A stretch of DNA of 64,000 bases, from positions 372,001-436,000 of the forward strand of contig JAFKAC010000032.1 of assembly GCA_025766275.1 (NCBI GenBank), read 5' to 3'. The DNA is from Lactarius indigo. Taxonomy: Eukaryota; Basidiomycota; Agaricomycetes; Russulales; Russulaceae. Below the pieces are notes generated by a model. It searched no databases and was not told the DNA's origin. It worked only from the letters and a program-made list of their open reading frames with translations. A program made the position numbers and the translations under genes. Of the stretch, positions 48,393 through 59,278 are shown in pieces. The stretch's first letter is position 1. Each line of letters opens with the position of its first letter.

Positions 48393-51300
48393 TCATCTAC
48401 TTGGTTGCAGCTGTAGAACTTTAGCAAACTCAGGAGGCGGATTACTCCTGAGTAAAGCAGTAAACCTGGACTCTGCCTGAATAGCCATCGAGCACCACAT
48501 TGCACTCTGTTTGGCTGCCCACGCAGCATGCCCTGACTGTGACTGGGGCTCAAGGAGCTCCTGCTTTGCTTGCCAAAATTGCTCTTGATGCCTAAAAAAC
48601 CTGACAGCGGACTCCATCTCAACTTGAAGACACTGAAGTTCTTCTATCCATCGCATCTTTTGAGCTTTTGCCCGAAGCCAATGTACTCGGTAGACTGTAT
48701 AGAGTGTTATATTGTTTGAGTGTGTGTGAACAGAGAGCTATGCACAGTCTTCCATCCATTCCCCAATGTCGGCATCTCTCTGAATGTCCATTGTCCAAAA
48801 CCAGGGCAATGATTTATTCCGCTGGCCACGTACATGAGGGGCAATTACACTTGTCTTGACACTCAAGTCCTGGCGCCTCAAGACTTTGTATCGATCAAGG
48901 AGAGAGGTGCCGGCTCCAAGGTTTACCATTGCCTGCCGGGCACGAATATACACCCGGGCATGATGCTGAACTGTTGACTCGGCAGCATGTACTTCTGCCC
49001 AAGCGTGTGTTTTGAGTCTTTGTGTACGTGCCGGACGAACATCCTGTCTGAACAGATAAGATTTGTGGCCTAGGGAGATGCGAATGTGATGTAGGGAATC
49101 GTTCAGTTGTCCCTCCCGTAGATGTATTTCTGCCTTCGCCAGGGCTTCGGCAGAATTTCCATCACACCAGTCACGTCCAAGATGTGAAGGAAGATGCAAC
49201 GAGATATACTCTGCATCCACACTGCCATTGGTAGAGCAATTTCCTGGAAACTCCATTTGATCATGTTCTTCGGCAGATGAAGTGCAATCCTCATCGTCTT
49301 CTCCTTCATCAGTGCCATCAAATTCTACACCAATATAGGTTTCTCTTCTTGGGGCATTGTCCCAGTAGTCATCTCCGCTGTCGTGGGGGTCTTGAAGAAT
49401 GTTAGCTGCCTGCTTTTGGAATGCGTCAACTCTTTCTTGGAGTCGGGCACGCTTCAAGGTAATATCCCTCTGTTGATCTGGTGTTGGATGGGATCCAATC
49501 TTCCTCACCAGTGCTTGAAGGGATAACCTATGTTTTTTGTGAAATCACGATCAGATGTCTCACTGGAGAAGGTGCCGAGAATCCTACTGTGACTCCTGAA
49601 TCTTCAATCCACTGCTAAGCCATACAGCATGTCCCTTATGGCTAGAGCCCTCAGTCTCCTTCTGTGTCAATTCAAGAAGTATCTCTGCACGCGATGGGAC
49701 TGAAACCTGATGTCAGGCAAACATATCATAGAGTAATTGTACCCACATTGTTTCCTCTTGATGTCATAGATGTCCATGACTTTGACGTCATGACCTCGCT
49801 CCCTTTGTGCATACTCCTCTTTGGCGCTCCAAGCCTCAACACTCTCCGTACTTGCCGATACATTTATGGACTCAAATGCTGCTGTGCTGATTGTGGCTCC
49901 CGAAAGTGCCTTTCGGTAGCATCTAGACACAGCATTGACTACCCAACCCACGTAAGCACTGATGTGGTATCTGTAGGAGGGAACTTGCCTAGGTCAATAA
50001 GCTTCTTCCAATTTGAGTCATTCATATGGTCATCTATGACCTCCCTGCGATGCGATGTTGACATCCCCCTCATACTTCTGGAGATCTCATTGAGTGGAGC
50101 CCAAAGTGTTTCGATGGTCTCGCCATCTATTTGTCGGCCTCCTTTGATGAAGCTGGGCGAATACCTAGCTAGGCAGGTATCTTGATGCCCATGGATATGA
50201 AAAAGACCAATGCCCAACCTGAGCTCCAGGCCGTCAGGAAGTTTGAGATAGTTGCTGCCGATAACCCTCTCCTTCATATGAACACTCCATTGACACATGA
50301 CATCATAGCAGATGAGGGCGGCCTCTATCCCCTCCATATTGAAGTTTAGGGCCTTGAATATGGAATAGTCCATATTCTTCTGGCTTTTGGAGGGTTGATT
50401 TTCACTCATTGTATGCAGATAGATATAAGAACTCACGCTTCTCCCTTTTGAAAGTCAACAACAGAATCGGGCACAAAAGCCCCATGAATGCACGCAGTGG
50501 CACCAATTCCAGTCGATTCAAGGTGTCCGCCGTGCTTGTTTACATTATTTACTGCACGGTGGTCATGGCATGTCGATCTCTGCTCAAGTGTCAACCCTCC
50601 CCTGCCGAAATACCAGAGATAGTGCTTACCTGCCGCCTCTCAACTGCCGATTTCAGGTGCAATTCATATGACTTTTGACTGACCATGAATCCTGTACCTT
50701 CAGAGAGTGGAATGTCATTCTCGGGATTCCTCATCTTCATGTGCTCTGCCTGGAAGTTCCCATCCATCATGAAGCCCCGCATGAAAAGGGTTTTGCTAAA
50801 GTAATATGTCGGCAGTTACTAGGTACCGAAGACTATTGACACACCTATTTTCAAACTCTCTCCAATCCTCGGGGAGGTTGATTCCAGGTTGTGCACACAA
50901 AGCACAGAATATAGCTGTTGATCCCGGCTTCTGTTCTTCATTCTCCCCATACCCGAAACCGAATCTCTTCCGGGAAATGAGTACTCTCCACTGCCGGGAG
51001 ACCCTCAGCAGCTCCCGATATCGGTCCTAAAGCTGCCGATTAGTCTGCTATCGGCAGATGTGCTAAGTTCTCTTACCGGCACTGAATTTGGAAACTCATC
51101 ATTTGTGAGTCTCCTTAGGCGACTGAAAAATTGGCTTGGAGTCGTCTTGCATTCAAGATTGTCCAAATGGAAGTCTTCTAGCACCCGGAAGGTAAATGCT
51201 GTCTTTGGGTTGCGAAATGTGGCTGGAAAGAGCCCTGCCATCATCAACTGCATGTCGTGCTCGGGAGCTTCAGGGCAGAAGCACCAGCTGACGCCAATCT

Positions 51301-52136
51301 CGTGGATTCCAGACCTATCAATGACAGTTATTATTTGATTTCCCTCTTTATCATGACGCCCAGGTTTTGGACTGTCGAAGCCAAGGTCGGCAGCTGCATG
51401 ATACTCTCTGTGGCTACCGACCTGGCAGTCTTCGTCGGCATCATAGCACCTCTGTGACTGTATTTTTTGGAATGAGATTTAAAAAATAAAAGGGTTGGCA
51501 ACGCACACTTTGAATTGGGCACAAATCCCCAGAGTGCCCAAGATGCAAGCATATCCCAACCTCCCGCAACCACGACGGCATGAAGTATTTCCCTGTCCAC
51601 TTCTGAACCCTGTGGAACGGAAGCCGGTTATGTGATTTTCGGCAGCACTCCTTGCAGAGCACCAGAGCAGGGAAGCAGTCGGTACATCTCCACTCAAATG
51701 GGGCAGACATGCAGCCCTGGCACATTGTCATAGCTGGGACACCCTCAGAGTTGAGGAGGCAACGCAAGTAGGGGCCAATCCTAGGAATAAATTCTTCCAT
51801 GTATATGTGCTGGGACTGGGAGAACATGTAAAATACTATTGGAGAAGGGCATGGATGCAAACCCACTCTCGTCTGTTCAGGTATGAATGGCTCCTCTATC
51901 CAGATTGTCTCATCAACATCCATGGACGCAGGGTCGGTTTCATCCAATATTGCCCCATGGTTGTCTATCTCCATTCTGCCAGCATCTTGTCTTGGTGTTG
52001 GCAGATTTGTTGAGGTGCCTACTTCTACCGGGATATTTCTGGTTCCTCGGGAGCCTTCTCGGGACACCCACTCAATCACCTTAGCCTTAGACTTTCTGTG
52101 GAGGAATTTGGATGCCTTCACACCCTTGCGTGCCAT
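48393..52136 (-). CDS. KDZ-family DNA transposase
   Basis: Ten minus-strand exons: 52136-51507, 51457-51077, 51026-50845, 50795-50630, 50579-50437, 50383-49989, 49938-49747, 49699-49588, 49527-48746 and 48694-48393. They sum to 3285 bp (1094 aa) with no internal stop. The N-terminus has a cysteine cluster (MCQGCMSAPFEWRCTDC, LCKECC, then H..LPFHR..KW) of the CxC2 type. KDZ landmarks follow in order: GLFPATFRNPKTAFTFR, MMDGNFQAEH near residue 409, TGIGATACIHGAFVPD, VVDFQKGEA, NMDYSIFKAL, CYDVMCQW near 528, FHIHGHQDTC, ETIETLWAPLN near 592, then the helical C-terminus with VHWLRAKAQ. The Asp, Asp and Glu in these blocks are the probable RNase-H-fold catalytic residues. The intron after exon 6 starts GC (gcaagt). 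A 51 bp in-frame stretch in exon 1 (gtgggt...cccag) may be an extra intron. Confidence 0.93.
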
Positions 52137-53398
52137 GGGAAACTAAGAATGGATGTGTCGTGTGTTGCAGTATATGTCCCTGAAGAAGCAGCGCCTCCAA
52201 TTAACCTGTCAGCAGCTTTGGCTGGCTGGGTATTGCGTCTGTGGATTTTGCGGTCCGGACTTGACCTGTGGTCACTCACGCTACTGTCGGTAGCTTAGAT
52301 AAACCAGGTTTGGCAGCCAATCAAACCACTTTGTGCTGTTAAACTGGACTGGACTGGACCTGTGGTCACTTACACTACTATCGGCAACTACTTAAACCAC
52401 TTCAGGCTGTTCTCTCATGTAGCACATATTTTATCTATTGTATATGACATGAGATACCCTTTTATAGCATGTTGCTTCGTTCATCCTCAACTGTGAAGCA
52501 CAAATTTGGGGTCAACAGTTCTGTTTATGCAAAAGTGTGCCTTCTCAAGGTACCTGGCAGCGGTGTCTGTCATTATTTTAGGGTTTCTACCATTTGGTTG
52601 ATTGGTAGCTACCGAAAGTGTACTAGACCATATTACCATCTTGGCAGCCTTGGCAATATAACACAGAGATAACACAGATGCCGTCTGTCTTGACAAAAAA
52701 CAAGATATTTCTCTTGTGATTGAGACAAGGCTCGATAGTATGGTCTCTAGGAGTGTGACATGAGTACACCCCATTAAGATGGCAAACAGTTTGACTTGGC
52801 TGAGGGACAATTACCAGGAATTATCGCTCCAGAGACATTTACTGATCTACCGAAAAACAATATAATGTTGTATCTGCAAAATATCGTACTAACAAATGAG
52901 CTACTGAAGCCATGGATCCGCCATGGGGGGTATGCCCAAATATGCTGATGTAGTTTCCTAGCAGTGTAGAGCTCAGATCCTGCAGCGATAAGGGTATCTG
53001 TTAAGGAGGAAGATCCAGAAACTACATCTTCCCTATATCATAGCATCACCCAGGTCTGATGTTAGTAGCTAGCCAATGAATGAGATGTCATTGGTAATGC
53101 CCCAAATAGAGTGTTGTCTGGCAGCTCAGAAGAGGGAGCTGAGAGAGATTTTTCATAGAGAGGGATTGTAATTTACTATGGATCACCATTTCTGTTCAAG
53201 ACGTTTGGTGAGCTGCCGCAAAAATAACAATATTTCTTTGTATTTGTGAAACCTTGCACCGACAGTGAGCTGCCGAAATCATAGATATACCATAATAGCC
53301 ATGCCCTATTACACTGATTCCCATTGCTAGTGGTATCGAATTCTGGCCTTGCTAAGTCAAGAAAAGATATATAGGAGAAAGCTTTGACAGTCGCTATG
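52137..53398. other. Spacer upstream of the transposase, 3' of TET/JBP
   Basis: About 1.26 kb without a supported gene; it must hold the transposase promoter. A short direct repeat built on 'gacctgtggtcact' occurs at about 52262 and 52357, each followed by a 'ctac..tcggcaac'-like word. CTGCCG words occur near 53214 and 53272. Confidence 0.45.
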
Positions 53399-54693
53399 TT
53401 ACTGATAGTGGGCTATGTTCATCCAAGAATTCCCTGGAACCCCTGCCCACTCATGTACTCTATCCCTCATGAAGTATGCGTAGCATACTCTTTCTCCTTC
53501 AAAATTGTGCACTTCATGCTCCAGCGTCCCCCCTAACAGGCCAACTACTGAACCAGGACCATACTCCAGCGAGAGTCCAATTCCCGGCAGCCTCAAATTG
53601 CAATTTCGGTAGCGCCCAACAGACGCCAGCAAATCATACCATTGTTTCCTGGAATTTCCGTCCCGATGTGGCGGCGTGAGGCGATTACAAATGACAGAGA
53701 CGCCGTTGAAAACGGATGTCCATTGACGGAGGACATCCTGTGGCTGGATCTCGGCACATTCTCTTAGCCGTTTGAAGGTATCCTGACCGGTATTATAAAG
53801 CTCCGGATGAATGACAGCCAGGATTGCACTCAATATTGAATTGGATTGAGTGATGCAATCTAGCCAGTCCAAGACAGCTGGCTTTCTCAAAGCCGCACCG
53901 ACCTGGGGGTGTGGTTGTACCATCTCAATTGAAATCAGCTGCTGAATGATAAAACATTACTGGTAGAGAAAATTCACCTCATGTCCTTGTTGGAACCATG
54001 CAGGTGATATGTTGATCACCCCCTGAAGGCCCTCTAGCCCTGAAGGAAATATTTCTGGATCAACACGCCAAGATGTGCTACTTTGACGCTTGCTCAACAA
54101 AAAATGTAGCTTCTCTGTTGCTGCCATCATTTCACCCTAAAATACATTATATTTGATGCGGTGATCGGACAAGGTGAGTAAACTTACCTGCCGAGAATCA
54201 TTCAAGATTCCAGGAAGATGCCATGCCAATATCATTCCTTGGTTGTCAATGACAATGCAGGGCCTTGAAATGGTAAGGGCAGCTGCCGTACCCTCCAGCG
54301 GAGGATATTGCCTCTTCAGGCTGGCCTCTTTCTGCTTGGACACCTGGGTTCCTGGATTGTTTGGCTTCATTGGGAGCTTATCTGCATAACGTGTAATATC
54401 CCAGTTTATCTGCACTGCTTGGATTGTCTCAGGATATATGTCTGAGTGCCCAGTCTGTGTCACTAACCACGGTTCATGAATGCATCCACCAGAGTGAGTG
54501 CAATTCGATCCAGCTCTGAAATTAGAGGCACCGGCAGCATCAAGGGAGCTCGTGGTGCCTTAGCAACGCTGATTGGCTGAGAGGAGCGCTGGTTTAACTT
54601 GTATTGGAACTGAGCACGGAGGTATTCGGCACAGAGATGGGACAGACTCAGGGGGGAGAGTGTGCACGTCTGAGGGAGCTGGAAAGCCTGCAT
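53399..54693 (-). CDS. TET/JBP-family 2-oxoglutarate/Fe(II) dioxygenase
   Basis: Minus-strand exons 54693-54468, 54417-54188, 54136-53978 and 53938-53399 give 384 aa (one more if the acceptor three bases earlier is used). The double-stranded beta-helix core is complete. The Fe-binding HRD is near residue 296 (RLTPPHRDGNSRKQW), the distal His is near 346 in GTLEHEVHNFEGE, and the 2-oxoglutarate Arg is near 363 in CYAYFMRDRVHEW. These are the signatures of the fungal TET/JBP clade, whose members oxidise 5-methylcytosine in DNA. The N-terminal half (ALTISRPCIVIDNQGMIL and the WHLPGIL segment) is the usual fungal extension. The gene lies 1.26 kb upstream of the transposase, same strand, and 184 bp from the divergent gene at 54878. 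The last intron is unusually short (36 or 39 bp). Confidence 0.92.
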
Positions 54694-54877
54694 TTCCTCA
54701 GCGTCAAGGGACTTGAATGAAGATGATTAGCTGCCGATACATGCGGATTCCGTGGGAGTTGAGCTCCCGATAAACAATCCCACGCTGCCGAGCACAAGTT
54801 GGCACGTGATATAATGCCTTAAAGCTGCCGAACCTTTAGACCTTAAGTCTATCCCTCTTGAAAAACCTACCTTCCCG
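54694..54877. promoter_or_regulatory. Divergent promoter of TET/JBP and the HMG-like gene
   Basis: 184 bp between two start codons. It contains three GCTGCCGA words (about 54731, 54785 and 54823), a high local density of the element's repeated heptamer. This makes it a candidate site for binding by an element-encoded protein and for CpG methylation control. Confidence 0.5.
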
Positions 54878-57263
54878 ATGCCGAACACCAGCAAACAAAT
54901 GAAAAAGCCTACCAAGCCTACCAAAGAGGTTGAGCGCAAAGGGCCAGGCATTGAGTCTTCAGACTCTGAAGACCCTGATGACAGTGACTACAATTTTTGC
55001 CTGCAGTCTAACTGCTCAGATTTATCTTTCGATAGGGTGTCAATCATCTCTGGTGATTTACATGTCATCGCTCGAAGGGGCGTTCCTACCGATGATGAGG
55101 AGGGAGGTAGCACAGAAAATGAGAGGTGTGTATTCTGGTCTAATGTATGACTGCTAAAATGTGACCTTGGACAGGGATTCGATCGCACCTGGCGATCTAG
55201 ACATGGTCACTCAAGAGGGTGTAGCTCCCGGAAACGAAGAAAGTGATAGTATGGGTCAAGCGAGGTGGGTACACTTGTTGTTTACACAGACGCCCTCCAT
55301 TGACATTGCTTCACACTCAAGCCAGAGTATTGAACTAACAGATGAACAAACCGACATATTGCAGAGGCACGTTGCTGCATTCCGAGCTGCCGACCCAGAT
55401 TCTCGGTCCAAAATCATCCAAGTTTCCGTTGACAGCATCAAGAAAAGTTGGCGACAAGGCGTGGGCTTCAATAGAGATGGCGTAGAAATGGTACGTTTGC
55501 TTTAGCCTCAACAATGTTGCACCGCTCTCATATTTCGTAGTTTGTACGCCGATTCCTTTATAACAGGTGCCGACGGGAGCGAAGACGATGCCAGTTTCGT
55601 CACAGAAAATGGACATATCACGACATTTTGGTTGATGTTCACCGAAAGGAACTTGACAAGATGGCTCTCGAAATGTCTGGGTCAAAGCGGGGATCGGCAG
55701 CCTACCTTGGTTGCTACAAAAAGTCCATCAAGGTGATCAGCCAGAGATTAGATGAACATACACGGGTGAAGTACAGAGCGGAGGCGAAGAAATGGACAGA
55801 GCAACAGGCTCCCCCTCGGCAGCAGCAGCGGTACGTGCATGCCAAGCACTCTATCGTGTGGGAAGTAACTAAGTCCTATCAAGGATGTTTGGGAAACATG
55901 GTATCAACACCATGCGAGATTTTTCTGAGTCCATGTACCGCCAATATGGTGTACGGGTTGCCATATTAGCAGGCTACTGCGACAGTGATGGCGAACCGGC
56001 GATCATGTTGTGAGTATCAAATTCTATCTACTTACAATCTAGCGACCTATTACCTAGCCATGACATCAATAACGAATTGGGTGGAACGTCCTTCAAATCG
56101 CGACACAAAGACTGGCAGAGGGACCCAATGGTCGAGGACTTCTCAAGATGGACTGCCGAGTCCTTTGGTGGGAGTCTATTTTGCTTCAAGGGAAGTGTGC
56201 TAATGCGGCACCTTTATAGGAGTCCATGCTAGCGATGACAGCGAAGAGGAGGGAAAAGGGAAGGATGCAACGCCAATTATCAAGCTGGTGATAGACAAGA
56301 ATGGGTATCCCATGCTGCCGAGATGGGAAGCCATCGAACGCGAGGGTCTCATGTACAGGAAGTACCTCATCGGCAGGTTCATGGGCGAGACGTACAGTAA
56401 GTGAGCTACAGCTTGTAGTAGACCTATCACTTATGAACTTATCAGAGATTGCCGTGGGCGGGGGAAAGGGCAGAATCCCATGGGCCAGACTGAAAGAGAC
56501 CCCAGGTGACTTCATCCTTTCCAAGTACCTGCCGGCCGGTGTTACGCTCACTCAGTACCATCACATTCGCCAAGAGGATGTCAACGCATTGCTCAAACAC
56601 TGGACGCAAAGGCAAGCTGCCGGCGAGATCCCATTCCGTTTCAAGATGAGAGATGTCTGGGGGCGTCAGGCACAAGGAAATGATGAAGAAACCCCTGGAG
56701 ATGGAAATGCTCTAACCAAAGAGGGGGCTGACGGTAATGGCCAAGAAGACAGCGCTGGGGGTCCAAGCGATGTAAGTAAGCTCCTTGTGTTGATGGGAGA
56801 TGCTTACCATCTTTTTCCGCACCTTAAGCCTCACCCTCACCACAGCACCAGCAGCCAAAGGCATGGAAATGGTGCCGAGGTGTGTGAGGAGCTGGGACAG
56901 GGAGATCGAGATCCATCTCCGCACCCACCCAACGCTGCACCCCCTCACACTCGCCCTCGCCCTCGCATTATCACACAACGCCACTCTACAACAGGAAGCT
57001 CAAGGGCGGATCAAGCTGCCGAGGCATCTACCACTCATAGACCAGTTCCCGACACAGCTGCCGATACTCGTCCCCCCAAGCGTCAGAAAGTCAGCAACCC
57101 CACCATAAATGCACAGCCTGAGACTCGGCGCTCAGGGCGTTCAACACGGCCTACAGAGCGGGTCAAGCAAACGCAGTAAGTAATGACTTCTTTGTTGTAT
57201 CTAGAACCTGAAGTTCCCAATAGGGGTAGCAATATGTATTCTAGGAAGAGAGCGCGTCGCTAG
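54878..57263 (+). CDS. Cargo protein 4, probable DNA-binding protein (HMG-like segment)
   Basis: Probable exons: 54878-55125, 55175-55490, 55541-55830, 55884-56009, 56058-56167, 56220-56396, 56446-57175 and 57245-57263; 671 aa. A 57 bp in-frame stretch 56772-56828 with a perfect gtaagt donor is probably also removed. It starts acidic (SSDSEDPDDSDYN). Around residues 190-285 it has a basic helical region (FLYNRCRRERRRCQFRHRKW, YLGCYKKSIKVI, then RVKYRAEAKKW) whose last helix recalls an HMG box. A conserved-looking block GVRVAILAGYCDSDGEPAIM follows. The C-terminus is Pro/His-rich with basic clusters (PPKRQKVS, KRARR at the end) suitable for nuclear import. I know similar agaric proteins only as hypothetical; the HMG assignment is tentative. 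Confidence 0.65.
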
Positions 57264-57419
57264 CAGTCTTTGTATCACCTTTCTCCATCCACTCTCTAAT
57301 TCATGGTATCACAAGTCCTCATTGTAGTATCTATTGTCCATTCGTCGTAGTCGATATACAGATGTGTTGCAAAAACTTATACTTGATGAAACAGAAAACA
57401 TGAAGGCCTAATCAGCCTT

Positions 57420-59034
57420 TTATGCCCCACCGCCTTTCATCAACACCTCCAATTTCTCCTCAACATCCGCCAACCTCATCTCCAGGTGTTGGATCCTTTC
57501 GGCAGAGTTGTGCTCAGGAACTTCCTGAGGTGCTTGAGCTGCCGAAACCCCAGAACGCTGCCGAGAGGATGACAGAACCAAGTGTGAGGGCATTGGCACC
57601 TCCACAACTGGCACAAGGCGTCGTGCAGGTTGCAAGTGCCGACGGAGGGAGGGAGTGATCGCGGGGGTGGCATCGGCAGCACCGGCAGCTGCAGCAGGAG
57701 CGGAGGGACCGGCAGCTGCAGCGGCGGTAGCGGTGGCAGTGGTGTCGGTGGCAGAGGGGTTGGGAGAGGTGGGAGAGTCAGGCGCCGTGGGGGCCAGCGA
57801 AGCTGGAGACGCTGCGTTGGATGACGTGCTGTACAGCGTCAGCCCCTCAACCAACCTTGAGGCCGATGCTGCCGAGTCTGATGCCTCCGACGTCTTCCTG
57901 TATGCAGCTGCGGGCTGCTTTCCTTCCCGCACCTTGTACTGAGCGATGCGGTACCTGCGCACCACTTCCGGCTTCAGGTGGCGCCGATCGGTCTTGCCTG
58001 TCTTCGAGTTTGGCGGCATCAAGCTGCACCCCACCTTGCTGCTTTGGCAGCGCAAGCAGGGAGCTGTCGGCTGTGGCTCGCAGTGCACATTGGCCTTGAT
58101 GCATCTTTCACACTATCACCAAGTTCTTTCAGCCGAATCTTAATGAAAATATATAACTACGCACCGAAAATTCATACTCGTCCTCGTCCTCGTCCTCACT
58201 CTCCAACTCGTCTCCTATCACTTTGGGAGGGAGTCGGACTGGCACATTCCGCTTCTTGGAACGGCGTGGCGGTGGTGAAGTAAGCTTGCGCTTCCTCGAG
58301 GTAGCTGCCGAACCAGCTGCCTTCTTCTTTCCCTTCTTGTGGATTGAGGGAGGCTCAGGGGACTTATGGAGTTAATCAGAAACAAAACGTAAATGGGGAA
58401 GTATTATTGCTCACCTCCTCCAGCTGGTCTACCTCCATCTCGTCTTCTGAGTCTTCAGGAGGTGGGCCCATGATGAGCGTCACCTTCGGCAGGTGCCGAC
58501 GAGGAGGTGAAGGTGGTGGTGGTGGTGGCGGTGTAGGACTTGGTGCTGCATTTCCAGCGGGCACCCCCCCATCCCCATGCTCGGCAGCTGTGGAGGTTTA
58601 GACTGTGTTTGAGGGAAAGGTGAACAGTGACTTACCAAGGTGCTCCCACCAGCGGCCCTCATTTGGAGGCAATAGGTGCGAGATGTCGGCGGGGAATTTG
58701 GCACTGGGCAGGTAATATTTGTGCTTGTTAATTGAAGGGTGCCCCCTGCCGATGTCTGACAAATCCCCCTTGGCATCGAGGACGATATACAAGGCGGCTA
58801 GCGTTGGGTGTAGCGCCGGCAGGTCCCCCGAATTTCACCGGAGCCTCCTGAACTCTCGCGTCGTGAGGACCTAGTTCAAATGGGGATTGGATGGAAACTG
58901 CAATTGAATTAAGTACGTACCTTCTCTTCCTCAAAGCGGCGTTCCCATTCAGCCCTGTCAGCAACATCGCGAACGCTGACATAGCTTGCAACAGCGGCCT
59001 CAACCCTAGCGGCGATATGGAGGAGGGAATTCAT
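57420..59034 (-). pseudogene. Cargo protein 5, Zn2Cys6-type DNA-binding protein with in-frame TGA
   Basis: Minus-strand exons 59034-58921, 58870-58636, 58587-58415, 58362-58165 and 58112-57420; 471 codons including the final stop, all phases matching. A single TGA at 58837-58835 interrupts codon 50. The frame on both sides is coherent: LTTREFRRLR before, SGDLPALHPTLAALYIVLDA after. The last exon starts CERCIKANVHC and continues to CLRCQSSKVGC, giving Cys spacing C-x2-C-x6-C-x7-C-x2-C-x6-C, the fungal binuclear zinc cluster. Upstream is a basic segment (SRKRKLTSPPPRRSKKR) and an acidic run. The C-terminal end has a leucine-rich coiled coil (IQHLEMRLADVEEKLEVLM). An alternative donor inside exon 1 could skip the stop at the cost of about 22 residues, so it may still be functional. 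Confidence 0.7.
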
Positions 59035-59278
59035 GGCGTTGGTGGGTAAGAAAAAAGTGTGTTGGCAGTTTACGTTGCCACATTGAAGCGAGGTCAACAA
59101 GCGGCATGCTGCCGAGCTGCCGAAACTACCGATCTGGAATCTGGAACCTGACTCAGCAAAAAACAGTAATGAATCTTGAGTGTCTCTTGCATAATAAGCA
59201 ATCTAGATATATAGGCTCATTCCGCATTGAGTCTCCCTTATCACCGCCTCATCAAACTGTCCCACTTCTTTGCTAGCT

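Noticed and set aside
55265..55289. Possible 25 bp intron gtgggt...acag in the HMG-like gene
   Set aside because: Too short to splice and removing it breaks the frame; the sequence reads through without a stop.
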